Shown here in pieces: positions 29,367 to 38,085 of a stretch of DNA of 44,977 nt. Both the position numbers and the translations under genes were made by a program. This DNA comes from Candidatus Cloacimonadota bacterium (GTDB lineage: Bacteria; Cloacimonadota; Cloacimonadia; Cloacimonadales; Cloacimonadaceae): the NCBI GenBank assembly GCA_020532085.1, contig JAJBAV010000024.1:1-44977 (forward strand), read 5' to 3'. A model generated the notes under the pieces. That model ran no database searches, was not told the DNA's origin, and worked only from the letters and a program-made list of their open reading frames with translations. Numbering within the stretch: position 1 is the first letter of the stretch; each line of letters starts with the position of its first letter.

Positions 29367-29469
29367 AGCACGTATACGGATCTCTTCAAGGGCCTTGCGA
29401 TTTATTTTACGTCCATCGAATTCGTTCGTGAGCAGAATATACCATGTGTCCGCTAATTTATGAACTTGT
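28383..29469 (-). mobile_element. IS630-family insertion sequence
   Basis: The transposase gene is bracketed by imperfect inverted ends: the left edge reads ATCAGTACATAAATCACCG and the right edge, on the other strand, ACAAGTTCATAAATTAGCGG. Each is preceded by TA (28381-28382 and 29470-29471), as expected for IS630, which inserts at and duplicates TA. About 1087 bp, a normal length for the family. It sits in the gap between pglZ and the second ATPase gene and interrupts no coding sequence. Confidence 0.8.
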
Positions 29470-29505
29470 TAATATGTTAATTCGGATCTTATTTTGCCAC
29501 ATAAT

Positions 29506-32046
29506 TTAATCCATCATAGCGCTTTTCAGCTTGCGTCTCGCCCACACGACGCGCGTCTGCGGATCGCTCACCCTGATTTCGATCTCCGCCCCATTGAAAT
29601 CAGGATCGATCAATACAGGAACGGGGGTTTCTTTGCCCGCCGGTAAACTCACCTCACGGGTCTTCTCGTCCCGTGCCTCACAGTCGGCCGCCTCACCCAC
29701 CACCTTGGATTTGATACTTGATCCGCCGTAAGCTTCAATTTTTACAGATATCGGCGGGTCTCCTGAGATACCCATTTGTTTGACCACATAGACTATCGTC
29801 AGGCCGATAACACGGCTGGTGAACTTATCCGACCGATAACGGACGTCGATCTCCGGCTTACCTGCAGTTGTTTGTTTCTCCCGTCCGGCCCGAAAAACAA
29901 TCACCGGCACAATCGCCTCCTGGAGGCTCAGCCCCCCATGGAAGTAGCCGTCACCGTCTGAAAAAACGCGGAACCCGACAGGCAGGCAGACCTCCTGCAC
30001 ATCTCCTTGAACCCCCACATGGCCCGCCTTCAGGGTGACGGTCCCGGCGGATCGGGCAAGGCCCGAACCCAGAAGGCACCGGCGCTTGGACGCTGGCCAG
30101 CCGCCCGGAGGGGTCTGAACCACATCGCCAGCCGGAATTTCCGGCAGCATCATGTGGCCGTGGTCGGCACTGATCACTACGCGGTCGATCCCCTGAGACA
30201 CCACCCACCGTACCGCGGCCGCGATATCTCCGATCACATCCGAGAGGCAGCGCCGGGCGCGCCAGGCTCCGAGGTTTTCAGCCACAGCATCCGGGTCCTG
30301 GGTGCGCACCACGAAGAGGTCAGCTTTCTTCAGATTCGCGGCGGCTTTCTTGGGTGAACCGAGCAGGTCGTCCAAAGTGGTTTCGAAAAACCGGTCTCCG
30401 TAGGTGTCGGCCAACAGTTTCATACGGTCCGCCGATGTCTTCAGCAGGCGGGTTCCGAGGGCCGGGACAAGGCCCCCGTCCTTTTCGACAAGTCGTAGCA
30501 TCCCGTCCGCACCCGGCATGAGCGCCGCCATGCCGCAGCCGGTCACCGTCGGGACCACCCCGGCGGCGTAGCTGATGTGGACTTCACCCGTTCCAGCCAA
30601 GACTTCACCTAAATCACGGCCCATTTCGTAGCGGAGGGAATCCACCATGAAAAACGCGGTTTTCTCGCGACGTTCCAGTAACGGGGCTACATGTTCGTCG
30701 AAAATGCGGGTCTGCCTCGGTGCTCCGTCCGGCGGCCAACCCTCCGCCTGAACCGCTGCAAGGAATGCATCCTGCAAAACCGTGACGGCTTCGCGATAGC
30801 GACAACGGCAGAGGTCGACGACCGGGGCGATGACATCATCGTCGGTACAGGCGGTGAGGGCCGTTTCAAACAGGCGCGACACCCGGTCGAGGTCCGACCA
30901 ACCGCCCTTAGTGTACGCGTTCATCAGAGCCGTGAGGTTCTTTTTCCCCGTCAAGTCCCCCGAAACCGCAGCGGCGGATTCAATCATGGCGGCCGCCCTT
31001 TCAAGGGCCGTCCAGGCTGGCGACCTCTGCGGGTCATTCCGCCAAATCGACCGTCTTCGGTTTTCGATCACCGTTCGAGCCACGGTCGAATCGCCGGTGA
31101 CGACACGCCCGACCGCGCGGCCGAGCAGACGCCGTTCCTCGAAAGGGAAAGTGTCGCGTTCGCCGGGGTCGAAATCTTTCGGCATCAAATCCGGCAGGCG
31201 GAGCCCGCTTTCGATCTCCTGCGCCAACTCGACATAGGTTTTGCGCAGATACGTGTCACTGCGCATCCTGTCACAGGCCGCAAAGACCACGGACTTCGCT
31301 TCGACGTCCGCGCGCGGCACGGCGCTCAAGGCTTCGGGAACGTTTTCCGGAAGATCAAACACGAACTCGCTGAACAAGATGTATTCGGCGGCTTTCGGCC
31401 TCAGCACATTCCAGTCGCGGTCGCTGCCGGTGGATTTGAACCCGACGACGGTAGCGAGCAACCGCAGCAGCTCGTCTACACAGCCCGGCTTAGCGGCGAC
31501 TTCCTTTGCTTTCGTTGTGTTGCACAGGAACGATGCGATAATTTCCGCCGGGGTTTCCGTCCGGAATACGTCGTTCAGCAGCGGCCAACGCTGCGTTTTT
31601 TCCAAGCCGTCCAGAAGGGCGATATCCGGCTTCCCTTCGCGGAAAAGCCTTGTGATCTCGTCGGCCTTGTCCGGCATGGCCTGGCGGGCGAGCGATTCAA
31701 GCTCCTGGTCCTCGGTGTCGCCGAAGGGTGCGCCCGCCATAGCGTAGACCTCGAAGGGATCCCGCATTTTCTCTTCCTCTCCCGCGCCCCGACGGCGCGG
31801 TATGTAGATGAGCAGGCAGCGGCCCCGTTCCGAGGGGTTTTCAGATTCGTTCATCAGCCGGTAAATCTCGTCGGCTCGGCGGCGCGTCTTAAGGACCGAG
31901 GCTTCGGTGGACAGCACCTCGCAGTTCGGCGCGTTGAACTCCGCAGCAAAGGATCTGAAATTTCCTTCGGCGTCGTACCAGACCACGATGCGACGGTCGC
32001 CCAAAAGATCGACAAGCTTTTTATGCAGAAACGAGGTGAACTTCAT
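29506..32046 (-). CDS. pglZ: BREX protein PglZ (alkaline-phosphatase superfamily)
   Basis: PglZ is the BREX core protein present in all types, a predicted metal-dependent phosphatase or nuclease. The 846-residue protein has an N-terminal region beginning MKFTSFLHKKLVDLLGDRRIVVWYD, a long helical middle, and the PglZ domain: FFMVDSLRYEMGRDLGEVL (near 465, metal Asp), VPTVTGCGMAALMPG (nucleophile-Thr region), and VVISADHGHMMLPE (near 625, metal Asp/His). C-terminal beta-rich part of about 150 residues. GGAGG lies ahead of the ATG. It is flanked by two ATPase-DUF4276 cassettes: one ends 40 bp upstream, and the other begins after the IS630 downstream. Confidence 0.93.
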   Translation of the reverse strand: MKFTSFLHKKLVDLLGDRRIVVWYDAEGNFRSFAAEFNAPNCEVLSTEASVLKTRRRADEIYRLMNESENPSERGRCLLIYIPRRRGAGEEEKMRDPFEVYAMAGAPFGDTEDQELESLARQAMPDKADEITRLFREGKPDIALLDGLEKTQRWPLLNDVFRTETPAEIIASFLCNTTKAKEVAAKPGCVDELLRLLATVVGFKSTGSDRDWNVLRPKAAEYILFSEFVFDLPENVPEALSAVPRADVEAKSVVFAACDRMRSDTYLRKTYVELAQEIESGLRLPDLMPKDFDPGERDTFPFEERRLLGRAVGRVVTGDSTVARTVIENRRRSIWRNDPQRSPAWTALERAAAMIESAAAVSGDLTGKKNLTALMNAYTKGGWSDLDRVSRLFETALTACTDDDVIAPVVDLCRCRYREAVTVLQDAFLAAVQAEGWPPDGAPRQTRIFDEHVAPLLERREKTAFFMVDSLRYEMGRDLGEVLAGTGEVHISYAAGVVPTVTGCGMAALMPGADGMLRLVEKDGGLVPALGTRLLKTSADRMKLLADTYGDRFFETTLDDLLGSPKKAAANLKKADLFVVRTQDPDAVAENLGAWRARRCLSDVIGDIAAAVRWVVSQGIDRVVISADHGHMMLPEIPAGDVVQTPPGGWPASKRRCLLGSGLARSAGTVTLKAGHVGVQGDVQEVCLPVGFRVFSDGDGYFHGGLSLQEAIVPVIVFRAGREKQTTAGKPEIDVRYRSDKFTSRVIGLTIVYVVKQMGISGDPPISVKIEAYGGSSIKSKVVGEAADCEARDEKTREVSLPAGKETPVPVLIDPDFNGAEIEIRVSDPQTRVVWARRKLKSAMMD

Positions 32047-32086
32047 CGGGCGGCCTCCTCATCTGCGGACGACATCTGAGAATTTT

Positions 32087-32701
32087 TCATGGGATCACCG
32101 GTTCACCGCACGCCGAAAGAATCGTATTGATGAATGCCTTAAGTTCCTGACATTGGTTGATCGCGATTGACAAATCGTTCTCTCTGAGAATCCGCCCGGC
32201 GTCACGAGGTTTTATGTAGCTGTCCCGGCATTTGCCGATCTCAAAGATTTCCTTGATTCGGTATGCAGGTGGGTTTTGATGGTTCACGGTTTCCGGATTG
32301 CCGCTGGGGGCACCTCTGTTATGCTTCGCCAATTTTTGGATCGTCGTCCAGTAAGGCAGCAGCCAAGCCTCAAAATCATATTGGGCGGCATGGGGATGAA
32401 ACCTCGGCTCTTTTCCCACCCATTGCCTCATTTTATTCTTGGCGTCTTGCGCATCGATGAAATCGGGAGGATTTGTGCCGGTATACACATCGGTCAGTGC
32501 AATCACATGATCAGCGGGTTTACCCCCACCCAAAAGGTTTTCCACGACTCGTCTTAATTTGTCCTCTTTGGGGATGCGGCCGTCGTAAGGAAAAACATCC
32601 AGCTTGGGTGTCTTGGTGGCCAGACGATTTTTCAAAAAATCCTGTAGGTACGGAAGAAACGCCTTTTCGGTTTTGCCTTCGACGATGATGGATATTTTCA
32701 T
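32087..32701 (-). CDS. DUF4276-family TOPRIM-like partner protein (cassette 1)
   Basis: A 204-residue protein from the ATG at 32701, which overlaps the stop of the preceding ATPase gene (ATGA); a longer frame adds ten residues from inside that gene. It begins MKISIIVEGKTEKAFLPYL, the typical DUF4276 opening with the TOPRIM glutamate, then VIALTDVYTGTNPPDF, where the D-x-D element reads DVY, and HAAQYDFEAWLLPYW and YIKPRDAGRIL. Compared with the cassette 2 protein it keeps the fold landmarks but has a different acidic motif. Likely works with the ATPase encoded just ahead. AT-richer than pglX ends and pglZ. Confidence 0.8.
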   Translation of the reverse strand: MKISIIVEGKTEKAFLPYLQDFLKNRLATKTPKLDVFPYDGRIPKEDKLRRVVENLLGGGKPADHVIALTDVYTGTNPPDFIDAQDAKNKMRQWVGKEPRFHPHAAQYDFEAWLLPYWTTIQKLAKHNRGAPSGNPETVNHQNPPAYRIKEIFEIGKCRDSYIKPRDAGRILRENDLSIAINQCQELKAFINTILSACGEPVIP

Positions 32702-33846
32702 GACCGACCTCCCATCCGGCCCATCCGCCATACTTCGTCAAGGCTGTATTCAGCCAACCATCGGTCAATATCCAATGAGTCGGCCCATGTCGCCGATGCA
32801 CATCCGTTGTCGTCCAGATCCATCACCACCACTTCTTCCGGTTTTAAGAAGCGTATGAACCTATCCGAATGTGTGGCGACAACCAATTGCGTTCGTTGTG
32901 CGGCCTCGCGCATAAGATCCGCCAGCAGGCCCAGCAATTCCGGATGCAAACTGACCTCGGGTTCGTCGATCATGGTAATGGTTGAAAGATGAGGGCTTTG
33001 CAGTAATGCTGTGAGCCATAGAAATCGAAGAGTTCCTTCAGACAGTTCATTCATATAGATCGGCTTGCTGAACTTTTTGTCTTTCCAGGTCATGGCCAAC
33101 ATTCCGGCCGCCACCGGTGGAAAATTCAGCTCTTCGAAATCCGGAAAAGCCGTTTTCAAAGCGTCCAGAACAGCCTCATATCGATCACGATCTCCCTCAC
33201 GCAGGTAATATAAATACGGAATCAAGTCCGAACCATCATGTCCGGGCAAGGTGGCTGGTTTCATGGGTTGCGGCATTTTCACCGGGGCACGGGGGCCTAC
33301 ATCCAAGACGTGATACTGGGTGGCGGTTGCCAAGATGCGTCTTAGTTCCTCAGGTTGCCGAAACATTTTCGGCACCTGGGAGAGTGAAGTTTCCAAGGGG
33401 TCGTGTTCCCAATCGGGACGAACGAGGTGATTTGCCTCTGTTTCGTAGTACTTGATGTCGCCGTACGACGAATCGATGTGACGGAACGGGTCACTAAAAC
33501 CCGGCCGCTTCTGACACAACAATTCTCTGGAGATGGAATAGCCGGTTCCCTTTGGATCAAGCCGAAGATCATATTCAAGAGGCTCATGTCCAGGCACAGT
33601 CATATCAACGAGTAATGAAAGGTTTTCACTTTTACCGCGGGTCAAAAGATTTGCAATACCGCCGAATTTCGACAAAATGCTGTTCAAATTGCCTGATGCC
33701 GAAGCGGAGAGTATGGAAAAAGCATCTAGAAAAGAAGTCTTGCCGACGCCGTTTGCACCGATCAGAACCATAAAGGGCCGCACCTGTAGATCTATGTTGA
33801 GCAGCCGCCTGAAACCATTTATTTTGATCCGGTTGATCTTATTCAT
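32698..33846 (-). CDS. AAA/ABC-type ATPase (AAA_21-like; cassette 1)
   Basis: A 382-residue RecF-like ATPase: NRIKINGFRRLLNIDLQV, Walker A IGANGVGKTSFLDAF (near residue 33), signature-like MNELSEGTLRFLWLTALL, Walker B TMIDEPEVSLHPELLGLL, and VVATHSDRFIRFL. A strong AGGAGGAA stands 7 bases before the ATG, 15 bp after pglX, so it is well translated independently. Its stop overlaps the DUF4276 gene. With that partner it forms the first of two such cassettes in the island; the two ATPases share architecture but little obvious sequence beyond motifs. Confidence 0.82.
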   Translation of the reverse strand: MNKINRIKINGFRRLLNIDLQVRPFMVLIGANGVGKTSFLDAFSILSASASGNLNSILSKFGGIANLLTRGKSENLSLLVDMTVPGHEPLEYDLRLDPKGTGYSISRELLCQKRPGFSDPFRHIDSSYGDIKYYETEANHLVRPDWEHDPLETSLSQVPKMFRQPEELRRILATATQYHVLDVGPRAPVKMPQPMKPATLPGHDGSDLIPYLYYLREGDRDRYEAVLDALKTAFPDFEELNFPPVAAGMLAMTWKDKKFSKPIYMNELSEGTLRFLWLTALLQSPHLSTITMIDEPEVSLHPELLGLLADLMREAAQRTQLVVATHSDRFIRFLKPEEVVVMDLDDNGCASATWADSLDIDRWLAEYSLDEVWRMGRMGGRS

Positions 33847-33861
33847 TATATTCCTCCTGTA

Positions 33862-36800
33862 TCAGGAATTTCCCTTTTTCCGACGGGCGCGGCCGCCTTT
33901 GATCCTGGGTTTCGGGGCTTCAACCTCACAGAGATCCTCAAGTCCGTGGGCGATGGCGATGGAGCGGTCCTTTTTGCAGACTTCCCGGACGCGGTCGGGC
34001 CATATGGTGTACGCCAGGTGCGCCCAGTCGTAGTCGCCTTTCTCAAGCTTTTTCCAGCAAGCCTCCGTATCTTTGCTCCAGGAGCGCAGGCGGAAAAGGC
34101 TGTGGAACGGCGCGGCGTTGATGATCACGCCGTCGTTGAGGTCCGGCTTGTAAGGCAGTGCGGCGATGCGGAGCAATTCCTCGCGCAGGTCATGCAGTTC
34201 ACCGAGAAACGTGCGGGCTTCATTCAGTCGGTCGTTCAAACGGGTTGCCTCGCGGCCGGAGGAGGCTTTCAGGTTGTTTTCAATTTGGGTTGTCCCGCGT
34301 TCGACTTCCGAGATCTTGGGTTCGACGTACTTGTTGACCGCCCCGTAGAGCGTCTGGTCGTTCAGGCGGTGGTAGTAGAGCCAGATGGTGTACGATCCCG
34401 AGGCGGTGGAGAGCGGCCAATAGATCGGGGCCTTGCGCCGGCTCTTGGAATAGCGCTTCAGGTGGTTTTGGAAGAATCCCGCCGGTCTTCGGAAGTAATC
34501 ACGCAGGTCGGAGACGCCGAGGATGTCGCAGGCTTCCTGTTCGATCTCGTGGGATTTGTCCTTCCAGAGCAGGTCGAAGACCTCGCGCACACGGCGGACG
34601 ATGTCGTCCCGGTGCGGCCGGTCGCCGTTGAAACCGGGATCGTCCACCAGGACGCCCTCCCAGGAGATACGCAGTGGATACTCCGAATCAGGGATGTTCG
34701 GGTTCTTGACCGAGCCTTTCGGCGGCAGGGTGTTCGCGTCCGGTCGGGCGCGGAGCCATTCTTCGCTGACGATGCGGTTCGTTTTGGCGGGCAGGCCATC
34801 CGGCCCGACCAACATCCCCGGCGGACAGATCGGCAGTGGATCGAAGAGGTCGGGAGGCTTCGGGGCGAGCGAAGGGTCGATGGTTATACGGATGTCCCAG
34901 CGGCCGAAGATACATCCAAGAATGTAGCTGCATATAGAATGGTGATCATCATCACGTATTTGTTGTTCGTTTTCTATTCTTTCGTTATCATCAGCTTCTT
35001 GTGTATCTGAAACCCAAGCGGGGCTGTTCACACTATCCATCAAATCGCGTTCCAGAATTTCCATATCGGTACGATTGAAACCATAGATTTGCCCAATTTC
35101 AAGATCAAGATTGCTTCCGATCAAAGATGACCGATCTAGAAGATTTATTTTTGTAAAGGCAAGACTAATTGGGACATTCGTGAACTCTATGCATACTTCA
35201 TCTTCTTTATAGACGTCTTTATGCTTCAATATTATGCTTTTTAGCATCTTATAAATTGCATCAACTATGTTCGCTGGAGCCTCAATGTAAGGAATGGAAG
35301 CAACCATAGAATTCTGAAACTTTGGTTGCCCGAAGTTTTCGCCTCTGAATCTTGCAACTGCACTCGCAACATTTGAGGCAGTTAACGCTAGAACCCATTT
35401 CTCCTTTCCTTTGTGAGGGTAAATCTGCGAGCGACCTGCTGTAGGTATTACACCGGATGGAACAAGATAAGGCACCAAACGTGAAGACCTCAACATATAA
35501 CTGATACCTGAACGAAAATAGAATTCCGTGTTTTGAGGGCGTGACCTTACTTTCCCCTTATTATCCATGAAACTCTTGATCTCAAATCCGTCATTCTTCC
35601 ACTTAACCAATAAATGAATCGAAGCAGCAAACGGGGACGCTTCATCGATTTTAGAATACCAAGCCCATGTCTTGCCCTGGGTAGTAAGTTTTATGAGCGC
35701 TTTTTGATCATCCATACTTTTCAATGCCGGTGGAGTAAAAATTATGGATTTTGGGCTAATTTCATACCAAAGGCGAAGAAACCTATTATCTTCACCAGTT
35801 TGTAACCCAACTCTAATATCAGCGCCAACAGGCTCTAACGTTGAGCGCGCGGCAATCGAACTGATGATTTCTGGTTTGATCCAATAAACATAAGGGGATC
35901 CACTCAATTTCATGAAATTCGTAGAGTTGCCTAGAAACACATTCTTTGAAAACAGGGCGCTTCGTGTATGTTCTATGCAGTTCTCCAATTCGTTTTCTTT
36001 CTCATTACATGTAAGTAAGCGAAAGAATACAGAGTGGCTATTTGACTTCTCACTGCATTTGAAGATCGCAGCAGCAGTCTCTACCATCGCGTCCAAGACA
36101 CCTGAACCCAAGTCCACGAGAGTTTCAACATGTAAACGATTGGCAAGTATAGAAGTTCTAAATTTTTCGAGACTAGTAAGAAAAAAACAGGTTCGACTTA
36201 CAATCACGCCCGTCTTTGCATTTGAACTGCTCAATGTATCTGCTCTTTCCATGAAGTGAGCAAGTATGTTGCCTTTTGAATTTGGATAGTTGGTTTCAAT
36301 GTATACCTTTGAGGTGACAGATAGTTCTCCGAACGGCGGATTCATTAACACCGTGTCGTAGCGCTTTCTACACAGGTCTATTAAGGCGAACCCGCGGGCC
36401 GCATCCTCGGCGAAGAGCCGTCGGCGGACCGCCAGTCCGTTTTCCGCCTGTTCGGCATAGTCCTTCAGGGCATCCAGTATGCGGTCTTCCGCCTGATCCC
36501 AAAATCGCTCGTCGGTGATCTCTTTCACATCGAAGCGCAGTTCCATCTGGGCAGGCTTCACAGGGACCGATCCGCCGAAAAGTTCCAATTGAACGGGTTT
36601 TGGCTGCTCCCCCCATTGCTTCTTGGCCGCGGCCACGGCGTCCTTGATCTCCTCTTCGATTTTCAGGAGAGAGCCCGCCTCGCCCGCGAGTTTCATTTTC
36701 TCGAACACCTCGTCCACGATCTGCCCCAGCACCCGGGGCTTGAGGCCGGTGCTGAACTCTCGGCGCATCTCTTCTTCGCCGGGCATCGGCTCGGCGGTAA

Positions 36801-38085
36801 CGATGTTGGATCTGGAGATGCACGGCCGTTCGGGGGCCTTGAGGCCGAGGTTCTTCCAGCTCTTCTGCGCCCGCAGCCAGAGGGCGAGGGCCGCGATCTG
36901 CACCGCGCGCGGGTCGATGTCAATGCCGTGCAGGTTGTGCTCGATGATCAGTTTCGGGACCTCCCGGCGCAGATCGTCGAGGGTCTCGAAGTCCTGTTGA
37001 ATTGTCCGGCCGGTGGCTTCCAACTTCGGACTTTCAGGATCGTGCCAGGCTTCTTCGTACATCCGTTCCAGTAGGTCAAAGGCGTAAAGCAGAAAGTGAC
37101 CCGACCCACAGGCCGGGTCAAGGATGCGTAGATCGCGCGGGTCTTTTTGGGGTCGGTGCTCGATGTAAACCGGACGTTTGAGCAGTTCCTCCTGGGAAAG
37201 ATCGGTTTCGTCTTCCTTTTCAGCGGGGGCCTTTTCACCCGGACCGAGGAAGACCTCGTTCGGCCTCCGCACAAGATAGCAACATTCTTCCTTGAGCGCC
37301 GTCTCGCCTTTGCGCATCTCGTACCAGATACGCCCCAACGTGTTGTCAGTAAGAAACTCCACGACATACCGCGGGGTGAAGAACTGATTGCGAACAGCCA
37401 ATTCCCGGCTGTTTCGGGGGGACTGGGAGGCCTCCCGCATGGCTTTGCGTTCTTCAGGCGGGTTGAAATACTGGTAGACCCAGCCGATGGTCTCGTCCTC
37501 GGTCCAGAGGTGCGTAAGCTCGGGCTTGTTGAGCTCGGCGAGGAGGTCTTCCATGCAGCGCTCCGAGGGGAACACCGCCGACTGGGGCGTCATTCGGTCG
37601 AACAAGACGCCCAGGTCGAGGGCGAGCTCGTCGAAGAGGCACTCCAGAAACACACGGTAGGTGTCGTAACGTCCGCCAAGCGCGCCGCCGGAGATGCGCT
37701 CGAACATCTGAAAACCGGCCGAAGTCGTTCCTTTGCGGACGCATTCGACCACCAACCCCCGCTCCTCGCACAGACGCAGGGCCGCCAGCCGGTTGAGGGC
37801 GGTGAAAGAGATCTCCAGGACCATCCGCTCATAGGCGGCCTTGCGGCGCTCCGAATCCTTCCCCGCCGCGCCGGCGGTGTAGTGATCGAGAAGATGGCGC
37901 AGACGGCGGGCCGCCGCGTGCTGATCGGGCGAAAGGTGCGCCAGATTTTCAAGCGGCAGCACAACGCCGTCCGGGTGGAGACCGAACACGCCGCAAAGCT
38001 GGTCGGTGACGTCCTCGATCAGCCGACGCCGGCAGGCTGCAACGGTCCTGGCCAGCAGATTTCGTGTGCTTTTGTCGAAACTCAT
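33862..38085 (-). CDS. pglX: BREX adenine-specific DNA methyltransferase PglX
   Basis: Methylates adenine at the BREX site, marking host DNA as self. The ATG at 38085 overlaps the brxC stop (TGATG) and gives 1407 residues beginning MSFDKSTRNLLARTVAACRRR; the longer frame lies inside brxC. Gamma-class N6-adenine MTase features: RNQFFTPRYVVEFLTDNTLGR, SAM motif LDPACGSGHFLLYAFDLL (about 322-340) and catalytic NPPFGEL (near 580). Residues about 570-1050 (bases 34930-36370) are encoded by DNA visibly richer in A/T than both flanks, right where the specificity part should begin. The C-terminus is conserved and basic (RIKGGRARRKKGNS). It is longer than E. coli PglX (about 1200). Confidence 0.93.
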   Translation of the reverse strand: MSFDKSTRNLLARTVAACRRRLIEDVTDQLCGVFGLHPDGVVLPLENLAHLSPDQHAAARRLRHLLDHYTAGAAGKDSERRKAAYERMVLEISFTALNRLAALRLCEERGLVVECVRKGTTSAGFQMFERISGGALGGRYDTYRVFLECLFDELALDLGVLFDRMTPQSAVFPSERCMEDLLAELNKPELTHLWTEDETIGWVYQYFNPPEERKAMREASQSPRNSRELAVRNQFFTPRYVVEFLTDNTLGRIWYEMRKGETALKEECCYLVRRPNEVFLGPGEKAPAEKEDETDLSQEELLKRPVYIEHRPQKDPRDLRILDPACGSGHFLLYAFDLLERMYEEAWHDPESPKLEATGRTIQQDFETLDDLRREVPKLIIEHNLHGIDIDPRAVQIAALALWLRAQKSWKNLGLKAPERPCISRSNIVTAEPMPGEEEMRREFSTGLKPRVLGQIVDEVFEKMKLAGEAGSLLKIEEEIKDAVAAAKKQWGEQPKPVQLELFGGSVPVKPAQMELRFDVKEITDERFWDQAEDRILDALKDYAEQAENGLAVRRRLFAEDAARGFALIDLCRKRYDTVLMNPPFGELSVTSKVYIETNYPNSKGNILAHFMERADTLSSSNAKTGVIVSRTCFFLTSLEKFRTSILANRLHVETLVDLGSGVLDAMVETAAAIFKCSEKSNSHSVFFRLLTCNEKENELENCIEHTRSALFSKNVFLGNSTNFMKLSGSPYVYWIKPEIISSIAARSTLEPVGADIRVGLQTGEDNRFLRLWYEISPKSIIFTPPALKSMDDQKALIKLTTQGKTWAWYSKIDEASPFAASIHLLVKWKNDGFEIKSFMDNKGKVRSRPQNTEFYFRSGISYMLRSSRLVPYLVPSGVIPTAGRSQIYPHKGKEKWVLALTASNVASAVARFRGENFGQPKFQNSMVASIPYIEAPANIVDAIYKMLKSIILKHKDVYKEDEVCIEFTNVPISLAFTKINLLDRSSLIGSNLDLEIGQIYGFNRTDMEILERDLMDSVNSPAWVSDTQEADDNERIENEQQIRDDDHHSICSYILGCIFGRWDIRITIDPSLAPKPPDLFDPLPICPPGMLVGPDGLPAKTNRIVSEEWLRARPDANTLPPKGSVKNPNIPDSEYPLRISWEGVLVDDPGFNGDRPHRDDIVRRVREVFDLLWKDKSHEIEQEACDILGVSDLRDYFRRPAGFFQNHLKRYSKSRRKAPIYWPLSTASGSYTIWLYYHRLNDQTLYGAVNKYVEPKISEVERGTTQIENNLKASSGREATRLNDRLNEARTFLGELHDLREELLRIAALPYKPDLNDGVIINAAPFHSLFRLRSWSKDTEACWKKLEKGDYDWAHLAYTIWPDRVREVCKKDRSIAIAHGLEDLCEVEAPKPRIKGGRARRKKGNS

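Noticed and set aside
30691-32079. Plus-strand frame of about 460 codons opposite pglZ
   Set aside because: Antisense shadow of pglZ; no ribosome site and no recognisable motif.
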